Program-made: the position numbers and the translations under genes
Notes under the pieces: generated by a model
The model's database searches: none
Told to the model about the DNA's origin: nothing
The model's input: only the letters and a program-made list of their open reading frames with translations
NCBI GenBank assembly: GCA_900554685.1
Contig: USIG01000011.1
Coordinates: 1 to 26,163, forward strand
Origin: an uncultured Cryptobacterium sp.
GTDB taxonomy: Bacteria > Actinomycetota > Coriobacteriia > Coriobacteriales > Eggerthellaceae
Reading direction: 5' to 3'
Length of the DNA: 26,163 bases
Shown here: piece by piece, positions 8,664 through 15,495 of the stretch
Position numbering within the stretch: the first letter of the stretch is position 1
Layout of the letters: each line of letters opens with the position of its first letter

Positions 8664-10124
8664 ATAGAAAATAATCTTAAAGATCGTTTTGTTTCTTCTG
8701 TTGGTTGGAAGTTCCTTGAAAAGGGCGGAAGCATGGCGGTTAAGCTTATCGTGCAAATTGTTCTCGCCCGATTACTTGCGCCTGAGGAATTTGGCATGCT
8801 GGCGCTTATGCTTGTATTCGTCAATATCGGCAACGTGATTGTTCAGTCTGGTCTTAATACCGCATTAGTTCAAGATCCCGATGTAGAAGATGATGATTAT
8901 TCGACTGTCTTTTGGATGAGTTTTGTTATCTCGTTGATTCTCTATGGTGTTATTTTCTTCAGTGCTCCTTATATAGCTAATTTTTATGCGATGCCAGCTC
9001 TCGTTGATCCTCTTCGAATGTTGGGGTTCATTCTCCTGATCAATGCATATAACGCGGTTCAGATTGGAAAGCTGACACGCGATCTAGAAATGAAAAAAAT
9101 ATTTTTAGGAACTATTGTTGCTTCGGTTGTTTCGTCGGTTTTGGGGATAGGCAGCGCTTTAGCAGGATTAGGGATTTGGGCTCTTGCGATTCAGCAACTG
9201 AGCTATCAATTTGCTAATGTTGTCGCAAATGCTTTTCAGGTTGATTGGCATCCACGCTTGGTTTTTCGAGTGGGGCGCGCTAAGAAACTTTTTTCGTTTG
9301 GATGGAAATTGTTGATTTCGGGATTACTTAATTCCGTATCTCAGAGTTTATCGAACCTCATTATTGGCAAACAATTTAGCGGATATCAGCTTGGTTTGGT
9401 TTCGCAAGGAGAGAAATATCCTGCCGCTCTAGGCTCCATGCTCGATGGTGTGATTCAGCCAGTAATGCTCTCTACTATCGCTAAAGTTCAAAGTGACATT
9501 TCCTATGCTCGTCGGATTATGCGACGAGCGCTTAAAACATCAACGTATTTAGTTTTTCCTGTAATGGGCCTTTTTGCTCTTGTTGCTCCTATTCTTGTTC
9601 CTTTATTGCTGGGCGATCAGTGGATAGAAAGCGTTCCTTTCTTTCAGCTATTCTGCATAGCTTATGCCCTATTGCCTGTTCATACCACTAATTTACAAAC
9701 ATTGGTTGGGATGGGTAGAAGCGACCTTTTCCTGCGGCTAGAAATGGTGAAGATAGTGGTAAATGTTGCTTGTATTTTGATAGCAGCATTTGTTTTTAAT
9801 GACGTTTACTTTCTAGTAGGCGCCTATATTATTGCCGCAGTAATTTCGATGTTTATTAATGCTTTCCCTAATAAACGTGTTGTTGGCTATTCTTTTGGGG
9901 CTCAAATTAGAGATATCGGGCCTTCTTTTCTGCTTACTTTGGCGGCATGCGGAGCAGCACAGCTTGTCGGATTGCTCTCTTTGACAGGACTCTTTTTTCT
10001 TATTGTTCAGATTTTCATATTTTTTGTTGTCTATTTTGGGCTGTCTTTGTTGTTCAGGCTCGAAGAATTTTCTTACCTTGTTTCAGAGATTGGGAGAAAG
10101 ATTCCCTCTCGTTTTTCTCGCTAG
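8664..10124 (+). CDS. Wzx-like polysaccharide flippase with non-standard ATA start
   Basis: MATE/MOP-type lipid-linked oligosaccharide flippase moving undecaprenyl-PP-linked units across the membrane. It has about 14 hydrophobic segments. N-terminal family features such as SVGWKFLEKGGSMAV and LARLLAPEEFGMLAL are present, with VSQGEKYPAALGSMLDG mid-protein. The first ATG in frame is at 8733, but the conserved first helix extends further upstream. The frame is open back to 8661, just after an in-frame TAA at 8658-8660, and contains no ATG, GTG or TTG before 8733. ATA at 8664 has AAAGGA 7 bases upstream and gives a 486-residue protein of normal length. A once-ATG start has therefore probably mutated, or AUA initiation is used weakly. 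Conventional callers would start at 8733 (463 residues), losing half of helix 1. Confidence 0.82.
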   Translation: MENNLKDRFVSSVGWKFLEKGGSMAVKLIVQIVLARLLAPEEFGMLALMLVFVNIGNVIVQSGLNTALVQDPDVEDDDYSTVFWMSFVISLILYGVIFFSAPYIANFYAMPALVDPLRMLGFILLINAYNAVQIGKLTRDLEMKKIFLGTIVASVVSSVLGIGSALAGLGIWALAIQQLSYQFANVVANAFQVDWHPRLVFRVGRAKKLFSFGWKLLISGLLNSVSQSLSNLIIGKQFSGYQLGLVSQGEKYPAALGSMLDGVIQPVMLSTIAKVQSDISYARRIMRRALKTSTYLVFPVMGLFALVAPILVPLLLGDQWIESVPFFQLFCIAYALLPVHTTNLQTLVGMGRSDLFLRLEMVKIVVNVACILIAAFVFNDVYFLVGAYIIAAVISMFINAFPNKRVVGYSFGAQIRDIGPSFLLTLAACGAAQLVGLLSLTGLFFLIVQIFIFFVVYFGLSLLFRLEEFSYLVSEIGRKIPSRFSR

Positions 10125-10195
10125 GAATCTTTGTTTATCCAGATAAATAGCTGAATTCACTTGTTCTTGTTTCGGGAATTGAATAACACAACACA

Positions 10196-10203
10196 AAGGA
10201 GGG
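10196..10203 (+). promoter_or_regulatory. Strong ribosome-binding site for the aminotransferase gene
   Basis: AAGGAGGG lies 7 bases before GTG 10211. It is near-perfectly complementary to the 16S 3' end and decides the GTG start. The 86-base gap before it and the strength of this site set this gene apart from the overlapping genes upstream. Confidence 0.75.
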
Positions 10204-10210
10204 TTCTAAA

Positions 10211-11326
10211 GTGGCAACGTTAGTCACCCGAACATCTATGCCTCCATTAGCGGAGTATGTCGATGAGATTAAAGATCTTTGGGATTCTCATTGGGTTACC
10301 AATATGGGATCGAAACATCGAAGATTTGAAGCGGCATTAAAATCATACTTAGGTTGTGATTATCTAGCGCTTTTCACGAACGGTCACAATGCCCTTGAAT
10401 GCGCGATTGAGGCGTTTGGCCTTACCGGCGAAGCGATCACGACCCCTTTTACGTTTGCAAGTACTACTCATGCAATAGTTCGCAAAGGCTTAACTCCTGT
10501 TTTTGCTGACATTAAGCCTGATGATTGCACGATTGACCCCGCTTCAATAGAGCATCTTATTACGCCTCGTACCAGCGCTATTATTCCTGTTCATGTGTAT
10601 GGAAACCTATGCGATATAGAAGCTATCCAGAAAATCGCCGATTGCTATGGGCTGAAAGTAATTTACGATGCGGCTCATGCGTTTGGCGTGAAATTGAATG
10701 GAGTTTCTACGGCTGTTTTTGGCGATGCAAGCATGTTTTCTTTTCATGCAACAAAAGTATTTAACAGCATCGAGGGAGGGGCAGTCTGCTTCAAGGATCC
10801 GGCATTAAAGAATCCGCTCAATGAACTAAAGAATTTCGGAATTGTGGGACCTGAAGAGGTGGAGCGTATAGGCGGAAATGCCAAAATGAATGAATTTTGC
10901 GCTGCAATGGGTCTATGTAATTTACGTCATGTTGAAGACGAGATAAGCGCACGTGCAAAAGTTGAGAATTGTTATCGCGATCGCTTATCGGGCGTTCAGG
11001 GACTCACCTTTATTGATCAACAGCCTGGCCTGGAGAGCAACCATGCCTATATGCCAGTCTTTTTCGAGGATTCATTTGGCGCAACTCGTGATGAAGTTTT
11101 TGAAGCCCTATTCGGGCAAGGCATTATTTCTCGAAAGTATTTCTATCCCTTGACAAGTGATTTTGCTTGCTACCGAAACTCTTTTGATAGCTCTGAAACC
11201 CCTATTGCAAAAGATCGTGCGAATCGAGTGCTAGCTCTACCTATGTATGGGGAGCTTTCGAAAAAAGAGGTTAATCAGATCTGTGACGTAATCATAAGCT
11301 GCCGCTCTTGCGTTCGCTCTCGGTAA
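10211..11326 (+). CDS. DegT/DnrJ/EryC1/StrS-family PLP sugar aminotransferase (VioA-like)
   Basis: Transfers an amino group to a nucleotide-linked keto-deoxy sugar. A fold-type I PLP enzyme of 371 residues. Visible features are FTNGHNALECAIEA (cofactor phosphate region), TTPFTFASTTHAIV, VHVYGNLCDI, IYDAAHAFGV with the PLP-pyridine Asp153, and MFSFHATKVFNSIEGG with the Schiff-base Lys182. The N-terminal SMPPLAEY...DSHWVTNMG recalls VioA-type enzymes, which act on dTDP-4-keto-6-deoxyglucose. The following acyltransferase and rmlA support a dTDP-4-amino-4,6-dideoxyhexose product, but a 3-amino product (FdtB-type) is possible. rmlB is not in the window. GTG start with a strong Shine-Dalgarno sequence. 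Confidence 0.88.
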   Translation: MATLVTRTSMPPLAEYVDEIKDLWDSHWVTNMGSKHRRFEAALKSYLGCDYLALFTNGHNALECAIEAFGLTGEAITTPFTFASTTHAIVRKGLTPVFADIKPDDCTIDPASIEHLITPRTSAIIPVHVYGNLCDIEAIQKIADCYGLKVIYDAAHAFGVKLNGVSTAVFGDASMFSFHATKVFNSIEGGAVCFKDPALKNPLNELKNFGIVGPEEVERIGGNAKMNEFCAAMGLCNLRHVEDEISARAKVENCYRDRLSGVQGLTFIDQQPGLESNHAYMPVFFEDSFGATRDEVFEALFGQGIISRKYFYPLTSDFACYRNSFDSSETPIAKDRANRVLALPMYGELSKKEVNQICDVIISCRSCVRSR

Positions 11327-11378
11327 TCTGAGTGTAAATAGCGAGATCAACATGTAGAAAATAAGAAGGAGGATATGT

Positions 11379-12029
11379 ATGTTATTGGGGCTGTATGGAG
11401 CTGGAGCTACGGGAAGAATGCTCTACGATCAACTAGAAATTGATCCTCATATTGCAGAAGAATTTGAAAAGGTAGTGTTTATTGACGATACTCCTGGTTT
11501 AACAGAATCGTATGGACTAAAGGTCTATTCGTTTGAAGATGCTTCAAAGCTGTATTCGCCGAATGACTTGAAGTTTCTTGTGACCTTAGGTAATCCAAAA
11601 GCTAGAGAAGTAGTGTGGAAAAAGATAAAAGCAGTTGGTTATCAGGGAGCAACCTGGGTTCACCCTGATGCCTTTGTATCGCCTTCAGCTGAAATAGGGG
11701 AAGGGGTTATTGTTGATGACTGCAGTGTTGATAGCAGGGTTGTTCTGAAGCCTAATAGTTATATTTACAGGAATGCCATTGTTGGGCATGATGTAACTAT
11801 TGGCGAAAACAGCATTATTTGTGCGGCTTCTTTTATTGGCGGGCATACTACGCTTGAAAAGAATATATTCTATGGAGCCGGCGCGGCTTGTAGAGATGGA
11901 ATAACAATTGGCCACGATTCGGTGATCGGAATTAATTCTGCTGTATATAAAGATGTTCCAGAAAACTCTTCTGTTATCGGAAATCCAGCGCGCAATATGA
12001 GGCGAAGCGAAAAGGAAATCTTTAAATAA
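11379..12029 (+). CDS. NeuD/PglD-family sugar N-acyltransferase (left-handed beta-helix; VioB-like)
   Basis: Expected to acetylate the amino group installed by the enzyme encoded just upstream, using acetyl-CoA. The N-terminal ~80 residues form a PglD-type Rossmann-like sugar-nucleotide-binding domain (LGLYGAGATGRM, VVFIDD). From about residue 95 the protein is a series of hexapeptide repeats (SPSAEIGEGV, RNAIVGHDVTIGENS, GDGI-like CRDGITIGHDSVIGINS). His137 in IVGHDV is in the place of the PglD catalytic base. It ends with IGNPARNMRR, usual for the family. 216 residues is full length. ATG 11379 follows AAGGAGG by 6 bases, and a competing out-of-frame ATG at 11374 lies inside that spacer. The acyl group could be other than acetyl. 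Confidence 0.86.
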   Translation: MLLGLYGAGATGRMLYDQLEIDPHIAEEFEKVVFIDDTPGLTESYGLKVYSFEDASKLYSPNDLKFLVTLGNPKAREVVWKKIKAVGYQGATWVHPDAFVSPSAEIGEGVIVDDCSVDSRVVLKPNSYIYRNAIVGHDVTIGENSIICAASFIGGHTTLEKNIFYGAGAACRDGITIGHDSVIGINSAVYKDVPENSSVIGNPARNMRRSEKEIFK

Positions 12030-12093
12030 TAAGGTTTTCATAACTGTAAGATCTTCATGCAATAACCTTTCTTTGATTGCTCAGGAAAATACC

Positions 12094-12978
12094 ATGAAAG
12101 GCATCATTCTTGCGGGCGGGTTGGGCACTCGTCTGTATCCCATTACGAAGGCGGTAAGTAAACAACTGCTGCCGGTTTACGACAAGCCGCTTATTTACTA
12201 TCCCCTTTCAACTCTTATGTTAGCGGGAATTCGGGAAGTTCTTATTATCTCTGATCCGGTGTCATTGCCCTCTTATAAACAGCTATTATCCGATGGCGCT
12301 GCTTTAGGAATGCGTATTTACTACGCTGAACAACCCAAGCCAGACGGGCTAGCCCAAGCATTCTTGATCGGCAAAGATTATCTCGATGGCGATTCATGTG
12401 CTCTCGTTTTAGGGGATAACTTATTTCATGGCCAAGATTTAACCAGGACGCTTATATCCGCGCGCTACCGCATTGAAGAAAAGGGTGGTGCGGTTATCTT
12501 TGGCTATCAGGTTAAGGACCCTCGAGCGTTCGGCGTTGTAGAATTCGATAAGGACCTTAACGCTATAAGTATTGAAGAAAAGCCCGAACAACCAAAAAGT
12601 AAATTTGCCGTTCCGGGTTTGTATTTCTACGATTCGAACGTTTGCTCAATCGCCGAAACCATTCAGCCATCAAAACGTGGTGAGCTAGAAATTACTAGCG
12701 TTAATAATGTCTATTTAGGACAAGGACTTCTAAAGGTAGGAATATTAGGACGCGGAATGGCCTGGCTGGATACGGGCACCCCTGAAGGATTGCTTAAGGC
12801 TGCGGAATATGTGGAAGCGGTGCAGTCGCGGCAAGGCTATTACATCGCTTGCGTTGAAGAAATTGCTTACCGACGTGGATTCATAACCGCTGATGAGCTA
12901 TTTCATCTCGGAGAAAAACTAAGCAAAACAGACTACGGTAAATATCTTATGTCGATAGCAACCGAAGAGCGTTGTTAA
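12094..12978 (+). CDS. rmlA: Glucose-1-phosphate thymidylyltransferase
   Basis: Makes dTDP-glucose from dTTP and glucose-1-phosphate, the entry step to dTDP-deoxysugars. ATG 12094 gives MKGIILAGGLGTRLYPIT, the canonical N terminus; an in-frame TTG at 12073 is unlikely. AGGAAAA lies just upstream. Signature blocks are AGGLGTRL, SKQLLPVYDKPLIYYPLS, AEQPKPDGLAQAF, LGDNLFHG, FGYQVKDPRAFGVVEFD, SIEEKPEQPKS, KRGELEITSVNN and GRGMAWLDTGTPEGLL. Length 294 residues is normal. It closes the polysaccharide operon. rmlB, rmlC and rmlD are absent from the window, so the 4-keto-6-deoxy intermediate must come from genes elsewhere. Confidence 0.96.
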   Translation: MKGIILAGGLGTRLYPITKAVSKQLLPVYDKPLIYYPLSTLMLAGIREVLIISDPVSLPSYKQLLSDGAALGMRIYYAEQPKPDGLAQAFLIGKDYLDGDSCALVLGDNLFHGQDLTRTLISARYRIEEKGGAVIFGYQVKDPRAFGVVEFDKDLNAISIEEKPEQPKSKFAVPGLYFYDSNVCSIAETIQPSKRGELEITSVNNVYLGQGLLKVGILGRGMAWLDTGTPEGLLKAAEYVEAVQSRQGYYIACVEEIAYRRGFITADELFHLGEKLSKTDYGKYLMSIATEERC

Positions 12979-13059
12979 TGTTTTAATTGCTTAAGCCTAC
13001 CTATTTTCAAAGTGTTCAAAGGGTGCAATCAATTGGGCATGTTGTGCTAATTCTCTTAC

Positions 13060-13563
13060 ATGAAAAGAAACCATGCCCAAAATTTCAGATTCATTCTCAA
13101 GTTTCTTGTCCTTGTGGGATTAGGAATATCCCTTCTTATTATTTATCTTCTTACTGAGCAAACTCCCGAAGAAACAACGCAGCTGTCGTCTTTTGTGGCG
13201 CATGGTATTTATAGCGCGCTGTCGTTTATTGGTATTTCTCTACAGCCTGATAGCTTGCCGTTCCTCAATAAGTTGTTACGTAGACTGGCGCACACGGCAG
13301 AATTCTTTGTTGTCGGTTTCTTTGTTGCGCTAGCAGTACTGCTTTGGTTTAAAAGACGGTTCGGTTCAGTTAAATGTCGGAATCTGGCGCTAGGAATTTG
13401 TGTGGGCCTGTCGCTCTTTGATCAAACCCACAAATTGTTTGTAGTTGGGCGCGAGTTCGATGTGCTGGATCTTGCTTTTGATGCGGCTGGATATTTGCTG
13501 GCGCTTCTTGTGGTAATGATGTTGTATCGAGTCGTTAAGGACAAAAGGAAAGATAAGGCGTAG
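13060..13563 (+). CDS. VanZ-family membrane protein
   Basis: A 167-residue protein with four hydrophobic segments: about 11-30, 75-95 (AEFFVVGFFVALAVLLW), 105-120 and 135-155. It has the VanZ signature: RRLAHTAEFFVVGF with the conserved His/Glu pair, then SLFDQTHKLFVVGREFDVLDLAFDAAGYLLAL. VanZ relatives alter susceptibility to teicoplanin or other surface-acting compounds in some Gram-positives; their molecular role is not settled. It lies 81 bases after rmlA on the same strand and could be the last gene of the polysaccharide transcript. A shared convergent hairpin follows. A second VanZ-family gene lies 1.2 kb downstream on the opposite strand. Confidence 0.85.
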   Translation: MKRNHAQNFRFILKFLVLVGLGISLLIIYLLTEQTPEETTQLSSFVAHGIYSALSFIGISLQPDSLPFLNKLLRRLAHTAEFFVVGFFVALAVLLWFKRRFGSVKCRNLALGICVGLSLFDQTHKLFVVGREFDVLDLAFDAAGYLLALLVVMMLYRVVKDKRKDKA

Positions 13564-13597
13564 TGGGATGTTAGGAGATCAAAGAAGCTGAAACTCA

Positions 13598-13629
13598 AAA
13601 AGGCTGGAAACAAAAGTTTCCAGCCTTTT
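13598..13629. terminator. Bidirectional intrinsic terminator
   Basis: Arms AAAAGGCTGGAAAC (13598-13611) and GTTTCCAGCCTTTT (13616-13629) form a perfect 14-bp stem with an AAAA loop. The U-rich arms serve both strands. It separates the convergent vanZ (13060-13563) and universal stress protein genes and closes the polysaccharide operon region. Confidence 0.9.
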
Positions 13630-13670
13630 CTTATCCAAAGAACTCGTTTAGTTTTGATCCCTTTACCTAC

Positions 13671-14147
13671 TTACTTTACTGTTAGTACAGGAATATCTAC
13701 GTTGCGTAAAACGCCATAGCTTACGCTGCCAAGCATGCCACGAATAGCGCCTAAGCCTCTACGGCCCATAACAATCAAGTCACATTCGTGATTGTTGGCA
13801 TATTCGGTTAATCCGCTGACGGGAGATGGATAGGTTACTACTTCAATATGTACGCGCTCTTCAGGCAATCCATCCAAAAGTGGGCCAACGACATCGTCTA
13901 TCTCCTGCTTGATATTGTTAAGGGAAGCATCGATAAGAGCGGTGTAGCTTTCTTGGTCGACAAAGGCCGACGCGCCACCTGTTACAAGGTCGCCTTCGGA
14001 AAGCGAAGAGGCAAGCGCCATAGGAACAACATTTACGACGAAAATTTCCGTCTCGTCTGACTGAAGCGCAAGCTCACGTGCGGTAGTAAAAGCGGCTTGT
14101 GCATGATCCGATCCATCGAATGGAACAAGAATACGACGGTACTTCAT
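13671..14147 (-). CDS. Universal stress protein (UspA family)
   Basis: A 158-residue single-domain Usp protein, cytoplasmic. It starts MKYRRILVPFDGSDHAQAAF, the usual first strand and nucleotide-binding Asp. Near the C terminus it has IVMGRRGLGAIRGMLGSVSY, matching the ATP-binding G-2x-G-9x-G(S/T) motif, then VDIPVLTVK. The ATP-binding (MJ0577-like) subgroup is therefore expected. AAGGAGAGG on the minus strand (around 14156-14164) lies 8 bases before the ATG. The gene is monocistronic, facing vanZ across a shared terminator. A possible -10 (CATAAT on the minus strand, 14200-14205) lies upstream. Usp proteins help survival in stress and stationary phase, but the exact role here is unknown. Confidence 0.93.
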   Translation of the reverse strand: MKYRRILVPFDGSDHAQAAFTTARELALQSDETEIFVVNVVPMALASSLSEGDLVTGGASAFVDQESYTALIDASLNNIKQEIDDVVGPLLDGLPEERVHIEVVTYPSPVSGLTEYANNHECDLIVMGRRGLGAIRGMLGSVSYGVLRNVDIPVLTVK

Positions 14148-14286
14148 AAGAACCCCTCTCCTTAAGTTTGATGGGTTTAAAGTCTTAAGGACCTCTTCTA
14201 TTATGGCACGTTTAAAGATGCTGTTGATAAAATGTTGAGCTGATAAGGCGGTGTGCAGACAAAAGTTGAGAAGCTTGCAGAAGAAA

Positions 14287-14315
14287 TTGCACAGAGAATT
14301 TAGATAACCTAATCT
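14287..14315 (+). promoter_or_regulatory. Candidate sigma-70 promoter for a short RNA
   Basis: TTGCAC (14287-14292), a 17-base spacer and TAATCT (14310-14315) give a plausible housekeeping promoter. No protein gene follows on this strand; a terminator follows at 14423-14459. Confidence 0.4.
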
Positions 14316-14321
14316 ATAGAA

Positions 14322-14459
14322 ACCATCTATGAAAAAAATCAGAATAACAGGTTCATTTTTGAAACCCCAGGTGAGACAATAAACACTAGGAGCGATACCT
14401 AAGCTTCGGCTTTTTGTCGCTTGCGCCGACGTGATACCCCTCTTGCGTCGGCGCTTTTT
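14322..14459 (+). ncRNA. Candidate structured small RNA 1
   Basis: Between a plausible promoter and a strong terminator lie about 140 bases with two consecutive hairpins. The first has outer arms AGCGA / TCGCT with an inner AGC-TTCG-GCT tetraloop stem. The second is the terminator. A 17-codon ORF from ATG 14330 has no ribosome-binding site and is not convincing. I do not recognise a known RNA family or riboswitch, and there is no downstream gene on this strand that it could control. The unit may be a free small RNA. It would lie antisense to any read-through from the minus-strand vanZ. Confidence 0.35.
14423..14459 (+). terminator. Intrinsic terminator of candidate RNA 1
   Basis: Arms GCGCCGACG (14423-14431) and CGTCGGCGC (14446-14454) form a 9-bp GC-rich stem with a 14-base loop, followed by TTTTA. 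Its presence without a protein gene upstream on this strand is the main argument for a transcript here. Confidence 0.75.
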
Positions 14460-14501
14460 ATGTTCTTACCGTTCCGTTCAAGAAAAAATTCGAAAAACTA
14501 G

Positions 14502-14530
14502 TTGACTGCGGTTTGCAAGTGTTATAAGTT
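14502..14530 (+). promoter_or_regulatory. Candidate sigma-70 promoter for structured RNA 2
   Basis: TTGACT (14502-14507) is followed by TATAAG at a 15-base spacer or TAAGTT at a 17-base spacer. Transcription would start near 14535. Confidence 0.5.
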
Positions 14531-14557
14531 ATCCATGGTTAACTTAGAGGGAACAAC

Positions 14558-14683
14558 ATGCTTCAGGCGAAATCCTCTGCACCTCTTCGCCGGCGCATCT
14601 CTTGTTCGGGCTCTTTGGAGATGACGCCTTTTGTCTTGTCCTTTTTTGCCGAAGCAGACAAACCCTCGAGCGGATCCTCTTGA
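14558..14683 (+). CDS. Possible 41-residue small protein (doubtful)
   Basis: ATG 14558 is preceded by GAGGGA at 6 bases and opens 41 codons (starting MLQAKSSAPLRRRISC) to TGA 14681. It has no membrane segment or known motif. It lies entirely inside the hairpin-rich region described as candidate RNA 2. It could be a regulatory small ORF on that RNA, or chance. Listed so the alternative is not lost. Confidence 0.2.
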   Translation: MLQAKSSAPLRRRISCSGSLEMTPFVLSFFAEADKPSSGSS

Positions 14684-14704
14684 CTAACAAGAGAGTGAAC
14701 GAAA

Positions 14705-14741
14705 AGGCACCTGTCGTAAAACGATGGGTGCCTACGCTTTT
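14705..14741. terminator. Bidirectional terminator between candidate RNA 2 and vanZ-like gene
   Basis: Arms AGGCACC (14705-14711) and GGTGCCT (14727-14733) enclose an inner TCGT / ACGA stem with an AAA loop. TTTT at 14738-14741 serves the plus strand, and a minus-strand TTTT (14701-14705 region) serves the vanZ-like gene, whose stop codon touches the T-run. Confidence 0.8.
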
Positions 14742-15387
14742 AAAGAACGTTTTTCTTGGCTTTTTTCGAAAGAGCGCGGCTAAGAATAATACGGCAAAGA
14801 AATGCTCCTGCTGATACAGCGATGGTGTCTACGAGCCAGTCGAGGGGATCACAGCTGCGATCAGGGACAAAGTATTGATGGAATTCATCGGTAACGCCGT
14901 ATGCGCTTCCTATGATAATGGCGCATAAAAGCGCACGAGAAAGCGGCATGTGTAAGCGCAGGGCATTTATAAGAAGGATTCCAAAGATAAAATATTCTAC
15001 GAAGTGTCCCACTGGAGAAACATCAACATCATAGCCTGCAATGCTGTAGGCAAGGGAGGAAAGAAATGCTTTTATTGCCGATATAATACCGAGCCCTTGG
15101 TTGATGTTGGTGCCTGTATTGGCAGACATCCAGAAAATGATGCCAGCCATCACCACAACTGCGCCCCAACTAAAAACAAGCATCTTGGTTGAAGGAGCTT
15201 TGTCGTAAGGTGTAGACGAGGAGTGGGCATGAGAGGATGAAGTGCTTTTTAGAGAGCGCTCTAAATTTTGGGAATGTTGTTCTGGAGAACTCTCTAGATT
15301 TTGGGAATGTTCTTTCGGGGAACGCTCTTCAGAGAAACGTTCTTCAAAAGAACGCTCAGCGTTTTGGGGAGTATTATGTTCGTTCAT
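14740..15387 (-). CDS. VanZ-family membrane protein with charged, repeated N-terminal region
   Basis: A 215-residue protein from ATG 15387 (MNEHNTPQNAERS); an in-frame ATG at 15441 would add 18 residues and is less likely. The first ~75 residues are hydrophilic and rich in Glu, Ser, Gln and His, with an imperfect repeat (HSQNLESSPE, HSQNLERSLK). A VanZ domain with four hydrophobic segments follows: WGAVVVMAGIIFWMS; SPVGHFVEYFIFGILLINAL with the conserved His-x2-Glu; ALLCAIIIGSAYGVTDEFHQ, with the DE-HQ motif next to FVPDRSCDPLDW; and DTIAVSAGAFLC. The VanZ domain is a different branch from the 13060-13563 protein (DEFHQ versus DQTHK). The C terminus is basic. It lies alone and converges with the structured RNA region. 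Confidence 0.85.
   Translation of the reverse strand: MNEHNTPQNAERSFEERFSEERSPKEHSQNLESSPEQHSQNLERSLKSTSSSHAHSSSTPYDKAPSTKMLVFSWGAVVVMAGIIFWMSANTGTNINQGLGIISAIKAFLSSLAYSIAGYDVDVSPVGHFVEYFIFGILLINALRLHMPLSRALLCAIIIGSAYGVTDEFHQYFVPDRSCDPLDWLVDTIAVSAGAFLCRIILSRALSKKAKKNVL
15242..15368 (-). repeat. Imperfect tandem repeats in the vanZ-like 5' region
   Basis: Units containing ATTTTGGGAATGTT occur twice, and variants of (A)GAACGCTCTTC / AGAACGCTC recur through this stretch. They encode the repeated Glu/Ser-rich peptide segments. The pattern suggests slippage-driven expansion of the hydrophilic leader. Confidence 0.5.
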
Positions 15388-15495
15388 CCTATTCACGTAT
15401 AAAACAATACCTTCAAAAACTTTATTCTGGATTAAATGCATACGAAATGTGAAAATTCGAGAACTATTAAGATAACGCGAGTTGTGAGGTAAATC

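Larger units (their letters stand above)
14535..14741 (+). ncRNA. Candidate structured RNA 2 (five hairpins, own promoter and terminator)
   Basis: About 205 bases that fold into a row of perfect-arm hairpins. P1 is GGCGA 14566-14570 with TCGCC 14587-14591. P2 is GGCG-CATCTC 14592-14601 with GAGATG-A-CGCC 14618-14628. P3 is TTTGTCT 14630-14636 with AGACAAA 14656-14662. P4 is CTCTTG 14677-14682 with CAAGAG 14688-14693. P5 is the terminator at 14705-14733. A promoter-like sequence lies just upstream. The next gene is convergent, so this is not a leader for a downstream gene. An alternative reading is the 41-codon ORF 14558-14683, but dense pairing across that frame and the lack of any recognisable protein favour RNA. 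Family unknown to me. Confidence 0.5.
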
